Positions 23,701 through 64,000 of a stretch of DNA of 64,000 nt are shown piece by piece. Under the pieces are notes generated by a model. That model saw only the letters and a list, made by a program, of their open reading frames with translations. It was not told the origin of the DNA and made no database searches. The first letter of the stretch is position 1. Each line of letters begins with the position of its first letter. Source of the stretch: Thunnus maccoyii (Eukaryota > Chordata > Actinopteri > Scombriformes > Scombridae); assembly GCF_910596095.1 (NCBI RefSeq), contig NC_056540.1, positions 14,687,001-14,751,000 on the forward strand, given 5' to 3'. The position numbers were made by a program, and so were the translations under genes.

Positions 23701-25007
23701 CTCTATGTGCCAGATATTGCATTACTGTGCAAATGAAAGTTTAATATAGACTGAGGAAAAGCTTGTAGCATGCTTGTGATAATTTGATGATTGTTGCTTA
23801 ACTGACTCAAACTGGATTAGAAGCCGTGAAGTCTTCCATCACTGACTTAAACTGATCAGCAGTCGGGGTCGCAGTGGTTGTCACACATGAGTGATATAAC
23901 AGATACTGATGCAATCAAAAAGATAAAGTAGGGCAGCAGCATGATAGTTGACACTGCAACAAAAATCACACAACAATTACAAATTTGCAAAATACCACAG
24001 GCACTTAAACTTTAATAAATATTAAACATTAAGTTCTTTTTCATATGTACAGATATCGTACAGAAAGATCCGTAGGTGCTTTTGCAGTTGCTGCAAGTTA
24101 GAAATGTAGCAATAATAAAACTTTTAGAAAAGAAAAATAAACTGGCCCTCAAAACTTCTATTTGGATAACGTTAATACAAACAGACTTGTTTATTTTATT
24201 ATTATTATATTTTTGCTTTTAGCATCACTGACAAAAAAAAGCACCATAGTTGACTGACCAAGATAAACAAAAAAACGCCATAAAAATATTTTTTTCTCTT
24301 CTTTGCTCTAACACCTATAGCTTAATGAGATATTAAAATATATCATCAAGATTCAGGAAGCACCATGTGTTTGGCAATGTCCCTTACCACTCCATATCTT
24401 AACTTCCTGAGAGATGAGAAACCCCATGCATGCGCTCAGACAGACGTTTGGTTTGGAAAAGGCAACACAACTCAAGCAGTATAAACTTTGACAATTCAAT
24501 TTAACTGAAAGTAAACTTTGACTTTCTGTTTGTGTAGCATTACCATATCACTTTCAGGCCTCCAAAAGCTCCAATTTCCACATTGTATAGGGTATTCAGA
24601 GTGCTGGCCACTTAACAAGGCGACAGATACATATTCATTTTGTCCTACAGTAGCTGTTTTTAGGGGGTTGAGCGGTACTCATATCTGTTTTGGGGGAAAT
24701 GAGCTGCAGTCCTGGGCAGTAATATATCAGATTTGGATTCTAGGTGGTAGATTTTGTGGCTCCATAAATGCCGGTGGCGATGATACCATTTGACAAACTA
24801 CATTACATCTTATCAACATCATCACCGAATGAATCCTCAAACAAGGCTGTGGATGGTTTGGGTTTGGAAGGATAAAATCTTGCATTTTTAAAGTGCTGGT
24901 CAAACTGGATGTATGCTTTCCATCCCTTCTTTTTTTCATTATTGTGTTTACACAGGCGAGGTGATTTGCTTCAAATCTGCTACAGTCTGTACTCTAAAGG
25001 GCTTTTC
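20763..25007. other. Intergenic DNA downstream of adamts2
   Basis: No exon could be supported on either strand. An open stretch at 21279-21518 on the plus strand is Lys-rich but has no family resemblance. Positions 24520-24740 look unusually complex and non-repetitive and might be a conserved non-coding element. Confidence 0.4.
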
Positions 25008-25219
25008 TTTATTCGAAGCAACTGTTCAAACATTTGGTCATGATATTTTCTCTCCGCGACAGTCCTGATTGCCACAAAAGTGATATGAAAGTTTGTTTTT
25101 TTTTGTGTGTGGAAAGGCCTGATAGAAAGCACCATAGCAGTTCAGAGGGGTTTAAACAGGGCTTACAAAAGTCTGTAAGGAAAACGTTCATCTCTATAAG
25201 AGAAATGAGAAGGCTTGGT
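25008..25219 (-). terminator. adamts2: adamts2 3'UTR with AATAAA
   Basis: An AATAAA lies at 25013-25008, about 210 bases after the stop codon. Use of this site would give a short 3'UTR. Further candidates lie to the left around 24190. Confidence 0.45.
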
Positions 25220-52972
<27,753 letters not shown>

Positions 52973-55900
52973 CTGGACACAGAAAACACAAAGTTTTGAA
53001 GCTAACATGTGCAATGAGAGCAGGAGATTAGATGCAGATATACTTGCATACAAGTACAAACAAAAAAACACTTAAACTCCTTTATTTTTATTTGAAATGA
53101 GTAATTGCCTGTATAAAAATCTCATTAAACTGCATCCAACTTGTGTTATTATCTACAAAGAGATGGTATTTTAATTAAATAAGTCTGTAATCTGTGATAA
53201 ACTGCAACCAGCCTGAAGTTTGGACGAGGACCATGGCAGCCAGCACTATTTTGTGAATTATTTGTTGTCACAAACCAATGTTTTACCAGCTGAGTTAACT
53301 CAAATTAAAGCCATAGTCAGGCTGAATCATAGAATCTCTGTAGTAGCCATTTTCATCGGAAAGAAACACTCAAAAATTATCTTTAACCTTTATCTATAGA
53401 AAGCATACATTAAGTGTGTCCTGACATTTACCAAACATGGCTCGTATTATGGCGTATGTTCCTGTTTATCCTGTTTGTTATCCTGTTTGTCGTTACCTCA
53501 CTAAGCAGCAATTTCTTGTAAATCTTTAAGTGTTTGCATTCTTTCAAATCTGCCCAGCTAGTGTGTGTGTCTTTTTTCTCTCTGCAACGTTACAATGTTT
53601 TGAACACTTTTATTGTGTTCTTAGTGTGTGTCCGTGCTGCACATCCACCTCCATATGCACATGTGTACTCATTTGAGCCCTTGCATGTTGATGTCTGTGT
53701 GTCTGTCTTCTGTTTGCTTTCTGAGACACCAGTTGATAGAATCGAGCATGTGTGTCCCCTGTAACCGGTGGTAACGGTGCGGCTATCCTTCACAGATCCT
53801 CTCCTAATCAACCAAATATTTCTACTCCCATCTGAATAAAAGCAGCAGATGGTGCTTGCTAAACACATGGATTAAGACAGCTCCCTCACACAGGGGCTGC
53901 CCACCCTGCTCTTTTCTTGGCTTGCTGCATGCTGGAGGAAAATGCAAATTACCCAAGAAACTCGATTTGAGGTTATCGGAAACTGTGCAACCTATAGCAG
54001 CCCTGATTTGATCAGATCACTAATCACGTCTCTGTTTTGGCCCTCATAGGTATGTATGTCATACTATGTGCTGTTGTGTTGTTTGGACATTTTGGATGCT
54101 ACAATTCTGGCTCCTACAGTAAACGATTTTAAGTATCTGCTCTGATCCTGTTTCTTTTTCCTTTTTAAACCAAGCAAAGAGCTGGAATTAGCGAGGAGAG
54201 AGAAGATAAATCGTCCTGTCTCCAGAGCCAAGGCCATCTTCCCTTCACTCCCTGCCCTTCCTCCTCATCATCCTCCTCTCGCTCTCTCTCTCATCCTCCT
54301 GGTATGTAGACACAGCATGGCCTTGCGTGTATGGAAGCCATGGAAGGCCGTCTTGCAGTCTTGAACATGTGGTCTCAGTGGATTCAACAAAGCACTATCC
54401 TCTCTGACTCCAGCCAAGGCCTCCCACAGCCAAGGATGATACACAATGCTGCTCATGGAGTAGTGTGTGTGTGTGTGTATGTGTGTGTGTGCTTGTGTGT
54501 GACCGTACACACACTGTGTGTACAAACATTTCCAATTGGGCTATAAATCACTGCTGCAACAGGAGCTCTAATTTAGCTGAAGCTTGGCTAACTGTAACAG
54601 ATATGCTGTTTTTGACTCCAGAGTTTTATTTGGAGGTGCTGGGTGGTGAGTTGATTCAACACGTGGCATGAAGGGACAGTTGGAGCTCTTGTGTTTTGAC
54701 ACATACAGTTACAGCAAGTGTTGAGTGGAGGGAAAAGAACAAGATGCAAGGAGAAGATACAGGGGGAGACGAGGGGAGAGAGAAAGAGAGATCTGCCACC
54801 TTGTCTCCCAATCAGCAAGGGGCATCCCGCTTTCCCACTCCCTCTTATGCAACGTTTCCAAGGCAACGGGCTCATGGGTAAAACAACGACCGCGTGGCTA
54901 ATATTGGCTTCTGAGTCGCTAGCAGAATGAATCTGGAAGTCTGAATATGATCCCATATCTGCCCACATTCCTTTGAGTGACAGAGTACTGTACCCACACA
55001 GAAAGAGAAACAGGAGGTGGGTGGAGGGTGGGGGGGTGGCGGTGGGGGGATCGACACTAATACGGAGAAAGACAAGACACCATGAGAGGAGAATTTAAAG
55101 ACTTTTGCAGCACATACTTTTGTGCTGTTTCCTAGCTCGTCTCACTCACGCACACACACTGAACATTTCTGGTCCTTGTTAGTGGAGGAAGCTGGATTTA
55201 AGGCGGTGTACTTCACAACAACCCTTGGCTCTTCCTAGTTATAGCTGCCTTTAACGAGCCTGATGTCATAACCACACCATCTGCTTTTAAAGACAGGTCC
55301 AGATATTTTTACCTTCTGCTTATGTAATGTTGAGACAAAACACAGAAAAACAGTATTGTGTTCTCACTTTAAAGTCTGCGCCTTTGCAAAAAAAAAAAAA
55401 AAAAATTGCAGTGCCTTGAAAACTGCAAATGAGACAATGCAGGGACATTGCATAACACGGACCACAGCTGTATGTTAAGTGGAGGGAATAACTCAAAGTG
55501 ACACCGGCAGAGTGGAAAACGAGGAGTGACTAAACCAAAGGTTGAAAGGTGTTTGACCAGGTGGCGAACTCTAACTATTTAAATGTCTCAGTTTCATCGC
55601 ACTTCTGTCCTTGCTTACACTTGCTAGAACACTGTTTTTCTCTCGCTTGGGCTGTTTTGGAGCAAGTTTTTCTGAGCAAATTGTGGAGAAATAAGGTGCA
55701 AGAGAGATTGAGGGAGGCGGCGAGGGAGGTGAGAGGTAGAGCTGAGGGGTGTGATGGATGAGACAGAGAGATGAGAAGAGACCAGAAGGACCTTGGGTGT
55801 TGCGAGTTCCGCTTCAAGCTCCTGCAGTGATGGAGAATATCGCTCACTTGTAGAACATCCCTGTATGTCTGTGTGACTGCGGGCGAAGCATCGGGATGCG

Positions 55901-58900
55901 CTGCCGCGTTTCTCACGGCAATACCTTACATTAGCGTCTGAAACCAAACCGTTATCACTCTCACTCTGGGATTGTTCATTACAATGTTCTCTTTTTCTTT
56001 CCTCAGAAAGGATCGTTTTCAGTCCCAAACCTCCTCCTCTTATACCCCTTACATGCATGCACACACACACAACACACACAACCTCTCATCCTACCTGCAG
56101 CTTTCTTTTCCTTTTCCTTTCCTACCCACCCATTCTCAGTCCTCATTTACATTTCCATACTCTGGTTTCTATGTCCCTATATAAACTGCCCCCCCCTCCA
56201 CCTCCACCATCACCCCCACTATCCCGACACACACCACCCTCTTTCTCCCAGTATTCTCATTCAGGTGGGGTATAGAGCACGGCCTTATTAGGAGACAAAG
56301 GTTCTTTGTCTTTCAACCTTTGCAAAATGTCAAGAATGTCTGGTTGCCCACTGAATACGAGGTAGGGGGAGAGGGGGGGGGGGGGGGGGGGGGGGTTGAG
56401 AGAGTAAGGGGAGACTACAAACCACAACGAGAGAGAGAGCGAGAGGGGATGGTGATGATAATTCAGGTCAAGCAACATCTTACTAGTGAGCAGTGGTCTT
56501 TGGTTTAAGGTGAATGTTTGGCAGTCAGGTGTGGCACATCGCTCTGCTCCGCATTCAGAGGCTCTACTGTATAATGACTGGCTTTGACCTTATGGCGGCT
56601 ACTCCAACCAGCCTCGAGGCAGGCATGCGTGACAGTGTGTGTATGCAAACATCTGCATTTGGATCAGTGTGCATGTTACAGTACATTTCACAGGCCACAT
56701 ATTTACAACACTGAGCCTCATGAATAGTGATTTATGTGGCAAAGCAGACTCAGTAAATGCAGTATTTACATAGTAATTACAATATAGTGAATTATGCAGT
56801 ATTGTATTGTAAATACACACTCGCACGTGGACATAGCAAAATATACACGTGACCACAATGGTGTAAATACGGGGTTGGTTGGCTGGTAATGCCTGCTGGT
56901 TTATAGCGCCTGTAAACTTTTAAAACAGACTAACAGAAACCAAATGAAGCAGGGAAAGGCAAGTAAATGTAGGAATACAGATTGATTAGCCATTAATAGA
57001 GTCTCAAAACTTGTAAAGTCTTGTACAAAATACAGTTAAGTGTTAACTTGTGTGGTTAAAACAGGTCACGGCTGCTGAATTACTCCAGATGTAAATGCTG
57101 CACTATGTTGTATTCATTTCTTATGGGATTTGATATAAGTTATCCACACTTTCCCATTCAATTGAATGAGAAAGTGTGTCCAAACTTTTGACTGGTACTG
57201 TATGTCTAGATTAATCACTTAAATTCAAAGAGGCGTTCACGGCATTGGAAGAAAAAAAAAACAATCCAGGGTTTAGAAATTGCTGTATTTGTTGTAGAGT
57301 TGTGGAAGTTATCATATATTCTGCTTGTGTGTTTCAGGTCATACACTAAAAAGTGTACTTTTGTAGCCCAAACAGATCCAAGTTTCTGCCTACACACACA
57401 GTCTGATCTAAATCTTTCTGTGTAAAGGAAAATTTCTTGTGTAAACGTAGCTCTTGCTTATGAGTGGCAGCAGGCAGGAGGGGAGATTGTGAACTCATCA
57501 GTGCTCACCTGAGATCAAGGCTCCACACGCACATGAACTAATTTACTTACAGACACGTCTTAGTCACATAGCTCAGGGCATGGACATTTTGTTTCCTTGG
57601 TGACAGCTTTATGGGTTGTCAAAGTGATGAGTGTCTTGGACAGAGGACTGCTAATGCTGCTGCTAGCATCTGGGCAGGTAGCAACATGCCTCGCTGTCCC
57701 ACACAGTGTCCCCATACTGAATGCTCATTATTTCTGAGCTGTCAAATGACAGCTGTGAAGGCTAAAGAGTGAGGTACACATAGTGAACTACGCTTCCCAT
57801 AATCATACTGCTGTTAATTATTTAGGATGGCAATAAGCAATCTAATTTTACATGGACAGCTCCCAAAAGACCATAATAATTATTCATACATCAAGCACTG
57901 AACTTTGCCCGTTTATTAATAACCGCTTTAGGTTAGGGCTGTTTATTTTTAACAGTGATTCTATGATGCTGATGAGATGTTTTGAGTGGTCGAGCCTTGG
58001 CTGCGACTTCCATGTCCAGAGATCCATAATATTTAGGCTGATGCATTATATCTACCTATCTGTGCTCCCTGAAGTTGAGTAGAGGACCGTTTTTAATATT
58101 GCATGAAGCAGCCTTTATAATCAGCAGGCTAGAGGGCCACCTATCCTCACCGCAGCTCGGTGTGTCTGTGTGGATTTCTGGTGGTTCAGGAGACAAGGCA
58201 ACCTTTAGCTCTCCCCTCTTACATAACTGTCTGTCTGTCAGAAACACACGGGGCTGTTGGCTGCTGGGGAGGTGCTGTGGTGCACACCGATTCCCCCTGT
58301 GTCCTGCTGTGCCACGGTTTCATTAGCCTAGCTGCGCCATTTCTTCATAAACTCTATAATGTATGCAGAGATACACATTCATAATGCAAAGCCACCACAT
58401 GAAATAAGCTCTACTGAGGTTTGAAACTGACAAAATTCACACTCATGATTGCAAATGTTGTCACAAATGAGCCCAAATTGAGTGGTGATATTTCTCGTAA
58501 GGAGCCAAGTGAGTGTTTCTTGTCACATCAATAATTACAGCAAGGAAGAACAGCCCATGTAAACATTGAAAACACATTTCAAAACACGGTAATCTAATCA
58601 TTGCCATCCACAGAGGCAATATTGTTAGCAAAGATCAATCATGTCCCCAAACTCTCTCTTTGCTCTGTGGTCAGATCTAAGGAGCTCGATGTAAACTGGC
58701 GAGCTTTAGTGTCCAATAAGACAGCAAAGCCGGGCTGATATAGGGCTTACTGCAGGTCTCATCCAGTCTAAAACTGACTTGTCTGCCTGCCTGTCCTTCC
58801 CTGTGTCTGTCTATATCAGCCTCAGAAAGTCAGACATTTATAAAGGTCTCTTATGAAATCAAAAAATTGGAAAACATCTCCAGCCATGACAGGGCAGTGA

Positions 58901-61900
58901 AAATAAACACATAATAGCATCACTATGCAGACGACAGGATATGCAGACAAGACATATTCTTCATCTGCATCTCTAGTTGAGGTCTTATCAAGCCCCACTG
59001 CCTGTATGTCTACTTTAAGAAAACTTGTACAGCTATAGATCAATCTTACTGGGAAACGGTGTGTGCATCAAGAGGGAGATAAAGAGACAGAGGCTGACAG
59101 CGAGGTGCAAGGTCCGGCTCCCAGAGTACCTATAAATCTCAGCAGAGACAGCCTACCGCTGTCTTGAAGGGTTTGTGGCCCGCTTGCCACCTCTCTCCCT
59201 TAGCCTGCAGCCCCTCTCTCCTTCTTCTACCTCATCCTCTCAATCTTGTCTCCTAAATATGATGTGTATATACGACTCATTTCCATTAGCAAATATTTTG
59301 AATGTATGAATGTTCATTGTCATCATATACCTTTTTCGCCTACATCTGCTCCTGGCAACATAAGCATGAATAACATTTTTATGGTTGGCAACTCAAACTT
59401 CAAGTGATTTTTCCAACAATACACATATTTTGTGTTTTTTATGTGCAAAATTAGCTTGTCCACATCTGTTTGGATTTGAAAGTTCCCCTGGCCCCTCCCT
59501 TACTGTGACATACAGTGAGGCAAGACTCTGATTTGTTTGTTGACCCCCCCCAACTGTGATAGCACTTGTCACACCAACTAGACTGTAAATAACGGAACAC
59601 TGCTGATTGTATCCCCAGTTGTGTCTCTCACATATTTAGATTTATTCCTCTTCTGTGGCAGTCAACAAAACACATGGCCCCGCCGATAACTGTGCGATAT
59701 TCAGAGCTTAACAAGATATTCAGGGTATAACGTTAACTTAACCAAAAAGCAGGGTTATGACTAAGTATTGACACTTTCTAATGAAACACGCACCAGGAGA
59801 AGCAGCGCTAGCTGAGCTACAACACAGCGACTCTGTCACTGGCACATAAATGTACTTCACATGATTGTCAAAGCTCCGCCAGACTCCCTGTCTTTCCAGC
59901 AGAGACACAGAGAGACAATTGCTGTTCGTAACTGGTCAGCTCTGACTACCAGCGGCAGCCAGAAAGTTTCCTCACAACCCCTTGCATCATCACATACTAT
60001 GTACATCCATGTATGCTGGGACAAAGGTTTGCAGAATTTACGGGTGCATTTACTCTTTAATGTCAGGGAAAGAGGGAGTTCTTGGTTAAATATTAAATTT
60101 GAAGCATTATTTAAAGCAGCAATAATTGCGTTTTCGGCCAGTTGGGGGCATTCATACTGTTGCACTTGGCTTTATGCATAAAATGTGACAGAACCAGTTG
60201 TGAAAAGAATGAAAAAAGAGTGCTAGATAAAATAGTTTAGACCTAGGCTCTTTTCTTACCTCCGCACAGCTGGCCAATCACTGTGTGAAGTGGGTATTAA
60301 TGTCAGATTGTCAGCTTTGGGAAGTTATAATAATTGTTGGACAAAGACCCCCTCCCCTCCCCAAAGTGGGTTTCAGAAGCTGTTAAACCATAAGACAAGC
60401 AGTTCGTAACCTAACAAGACGTGGGATACAGGATGTGAACCCCAGCCTTTAGTTTCAAAGCTCTCTGCCTTGTACTGCCTACCTCTTACGTATGACTTCT
60501 CTGTTGTAAAGGGATGTAATGTAGTGCAACATGTCCATTATTCCTTTTACCGAGAGAATCTGAAGCAGCGTGTATTAATAAGTTATGTAAAGAGCATTAT
60601 GAAATCAACAAATATTAAAAGTCTTGTCTCTGATCCTCCTTACTCCTCTCCTTCCTGCTCCTATCCTCATTTCTCCTTCCTTCAGCCACAGCCTGAGGCG
60701 ATGTCATGCCCTGTCCTGGCTGTGAAGTACTCAGAGAGCAGCCAACGCCAGCCACCTGAGACACCCACCTCCATAGTTATTATGACAGGCCAGCCAGCCA
60801 AACATCTGTCAACCTGAGCACTGTAGGGAGGGAGGGAGCGGAGGAGAGGAGGTGAGGAGGAGGCGGGAGGGGACAGAGGGAGGGAAAGATACAAGTGAAG
60901 AAGGAGAAACAACACAAAAAAGGCAAAGAATTGAGAAAGCGGAGAGATGATACTGGTTGAACTAGGGATTTGGTTCCAATCATCTTCTGACAAAGTGTGA
61001 AAGTTTTACTGTACACATTATTGGCTTGTAAGTTGTTTATTATGAACTCAGTTTTTATAACGGCAAATACAAATGGTTGGGTGACAACTGACACCAGTAT
61101 CTAAAGTCCGGATCATTTGTTGTTGTTTTTAATGATCAAACGTGCACTCGAGTTGTCCTGTAAAATGTTAAACTGCTTTGATGAATCACTCTTCATTTGA
61201 TTTTAGAAGCATTAATAGGGAGCAGCATGACTGTTCATTCTGGTATCAAAAGCAAAAGGTAAAATCTTTTTTTCTTTTTTCCTGGAACCTAATTTAAATG
61301 CATCTTACCTTGTTCATCTTCCATTTTACACTCCAATATTAGAGGGCATCTTTATCTTATTAGTTAGCACCATTTGGAAGCCACCTGTTTGGTAAAAGTT
61401 CCCTGAAATAGGCAACAAGCCTCCAAACAGACCATAAACTCACTATAAACAGGATCCCTGTCATGTTAAAATACTTTGCCGTTGGCAAAGTGCAAATAGC
61501 AGCACCTTGGTGTTGATGTTTCAAACGACCAACCTGCAGTGAAACTGAAGTATCTAATATATTTCGCCCTTTACTGTAAGACTGTCATAGCCTTTACCTG
61601 GTAACAGACACTCTGGGCACAGTCAACTTTATTTTAACTTAACTTGCCTGCCTCTGAGTTGTGCTTTTGGGTCCATTATAGTTGCTCCCTGTTTTTGAGT
61701 TGATCACTCTTGCTGTATTTCTCTGATTTTTTCACTCATTATTAATTTTGTGCTGTTAACACCTGGATTATTTGACAAGACAAACACAGGTGGACCAGTA
61801 AATACTTGCCCCACAGGCAAAACAGGTGGAAACAGCCAGAGTGAAATAACACAACAGGTCACACTGCCAACATAAAGACAAAATGGCCAAACAAGTTACA

Positions 61901-64000
61901 GGTGTCTCAGTTTATAGACCAGCTGACCTCCGAGCTCTTGTCTACTTTCCCTTCGCCCTTTACATTCCTCTTGTCTCCTGCTTCCTTCATTTCCTCCTTT
62001 CTTCATTAAGTGTATATTTGAAAGTAGCTTTTGAAAGGGTAGATATGGATTAAGAGTGGGCGGGAGAAAGGGAAAGTCTATCTAAAGGTGTGAGACAATA
62101 TGTATGCAAATGTTCTCTCCAAGCAGCTCACCAGCATAGCAGAGCCCAAGCCTGCCTGCCTGCCTGCCTGCCATAGGGTGGAAGGAGGAGGATTTATCAT
62201 CCAATATCACCTCATCATAAATGATAATGATAAACACATAAGCTAGGCTGTAACATAGTTATTCACCATCTCTGACCCAGCTACCTAAACAGAGTAGTAA
62301 ATCAGCAGAGATTACATTGTGATGTTGTAAACAATCAAGGCGCGGAGTGTTTGAACACACCAAAGCTTTGGACACAGGCAGTTGAATAAAAATAAAAGTG
62401 TTTTGGCATTTAAAAACTGGCATGCTCCTGCACCAAGAAATATTACTGCCTAGTCGGCCCACAGATGCACAGACGGAGTTCTTTTCAATTGCATAGTGCT
62501 CGAGCCAGACGGGAGAGAATTAATAAGGCACTACAGTGTATCGGTGTTACTAAATTGGCAGTGTTTCATAACAAAGTCTTTCAGAGCAGTTATCAATTAG
62601 AAACAATTAAAAAAGCCATTCATCATTCTTACAAAGCCGCCTGCGTACGGGGAGCAGTGCTGACAGAGGAGCTGATAAAATGTAATCAAAACCATAATCA
62701 GTTAGCGCTCTTTAACAGAGGCTAATCTTGACAGAGCTGAGGTATGTTTATGTAAAGATCACACCTCTGACTAGCTTCACCGGTCAGAACACTGCGCACG
62801 TCTATCAAACAAACACATGGCCACTGAAGCGGGATCTGTGCAGAAAAAGTGACAACAGGGGAGAAAAACAGGATGAGAACAGATTTAAAGTCAAGCTGTG
62901 AAGAAACTTATAACATGCTAGAGACTTCACACAAACAAGTCCATCCTTAGGCCCTTGGTGACTGTCGGTACAGCGTGTGTCTGCTTCAGTTTGAAGCCGT
63001 GTGCCGGTCTATCTGTGTGCATTCTGTTGATTGACATGCAGTTTCCTGCACCGCTATTTTCCTGGAAACCCCTAGCCAAGGCTTCCCATATTAACATCCA
63101 GATTATCACTGCTTTGTTGGTAACCAAGCGTGATAAAATCTTAATGCAAAGATGCACTGGGGGAAAGCAGGACCTATCCTGTACACAGTGTATCTCTGCA
63201 CATCCAACTTCCCCAGCTTTCAGTCCCCCAGAGGCAACCCTGATGGCACAGGGTGAGGCTACACCCCCTCACCTCCCAGGCATATGGCTAATCAATGCAG
63301 CCTCTTCCGTGCAAAGGTAACTCTATACTCGAGGAGGGAGGATAGGGGAGCTACCAGCGTGGCCTCCCCTGTCTCTCTATCCTAATGAAGCTCCCAGGTA
63401 ATCAAATCACTGTACACACAGGCAGATGGCCAATAAGGGGACCAGTCACCGGGGCTCTTCGATTTTTATCATGACAAAGTTTTTAAAACTTACAAATGAG
63501 TCCTTTCTTCTCTTTCTGCATCTAGATTGAACATGTGTCCTTTATGGCACTGGACTCCGTTTTGAAGTTTGCCACAGACACAGCTGAAGAAACTGTGTGC
63601 CTTCATGGTAACATGCTGACTTGAGCTAAATATGGCTGAAGATGCATTTTCGCTTGCTGGAATAGACTAGAGTTGCTACGTGTTATTTCAGGCATCCAGG
63701 TTTTCCAGAAGTAAAAGTCTTGTTCATTCTCTGCATAGATCAGTGGTTCTAAGATATTCCGATTTGTCAAACACAAGTGTAACTAATACAATCAGTAACT
63801 GCAGCATTGCACTGCAATAACTGCCGGAACAGATCCACCATCAATGTTATTAGTTCCACCTGCGATTTAGAGGAGAAAATACCAGCTGTGAAAAAGGTCT
63901 ATGAATTTGATTCATTTAGGAGCAATAAAGAAACTCTAAAGTGCTCTGGTGCTAGTAATGCTATCACCATTCAGTCACAGCTCATATGTGCTGTAAAAAT
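52973..64000 (-). other. Probable adamts2 upstream intron; no exon found
   Basis: The exon at 52767-52972 enters in phase 1, so at least one coding exon must lie further right. Neither the prodomain (a long exon with LFYN, LYVG and SNC-type motifs in mammals) nor a signal peptide could be found on the minus strand. The stretch has a G23 run at 56373-56395 and (GCCT)n at 62152-62171. Some non-repetitive patches (59990-60180, 62500-62730) could be regulatory. Confidence 0.45.
56373..56395. repeat. Poly-G tract (23 bases)
   Basis: An uninterrupted G run on the plus strand, next to a GA-rich stretch. Confidence 0.9.

Noticed and set aside
55624..56079. A 151-residue minus-strand frame, considered as the missing adamts2 prodomain exon
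   Set aside because: It lacks the prodomain motifs and begins in a TG-repeat translation. No splice sites fit.
62465..62725. An 86-residue plus-strand frame
   Set aside because: Composition and the density of AT-rich binding motifs suggest non-coding regulatory DNA; no family is recognised.

Overview
The window looks like nuclear DNA of a ray-finned (teleost) fish. Genes are broken into short GT-AG exons. Intergenic DNA and introns carry long CA/TG microsatellites, non-LTR retrotransposon remnants, a tRNA-derived SINE and small inverted-repeat elements. The recognisable proteins have vertebrate-specific relatives. All three identified genes, and one unidentified fragment, lie on the minus strand.

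Layout, left to right. Positions 236-2600 hold the 5' part of a p33MONOX (KIAA1191) homologue: four coding exons and a non-coding first exon; its 3' part lies beyond the left edge. Positions 3426-4952 hold a complete four-exon ELR-negative CXC chemokine of CXCL9/10/11 type, with a TATA box, an ISRE and a kappaB-like site just upstream. Two copies of a GGTTAGGG-containing repeat lie on either side of it in opposite orientation. Positions 5000-14800 are repeat-rich and hold two decayed LINEs, one interrupted by a TTAA-flanked inverted-repeat element. Positions 15873-17397 hold the last exon, and perhaps one earlier exon, of a gene I could not identify. Positions 17400-25000 show no gene.

Positions 25220-52972 hold 19 coding exons of adamts2, a procollagen N-proteinase. 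They run from the end of the prodomain (furin-type RTRR site) through the zinc metalloprotease, disintegrin-like, TSR1, Cys-rich, spacer and TSR2-4 regions to the PLAC domain. All exon phases join without a frameshift. The exons carrying the signal peptide and most of the prodomain were not found and probably lie to the right of the window, so 52973-64000 is read as intron.

The least expected features are in adamts2. Its last exon carries a roughly 640-residue Thr/Ser/Pro- and Lys-rich tail after PLAC, where the mammalian tail is about 110 residues. The preceding exon has an open read-through into a short hydrophobic C-terminus, with a plausible poly(A) site about 2.7 kb further on. A possible 30-base in-frame microexon lies in the disintegrin-like region. 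Exons were inferred by reading splice sites and comparing with remembered family sequences; no alignment or RNA data were available.
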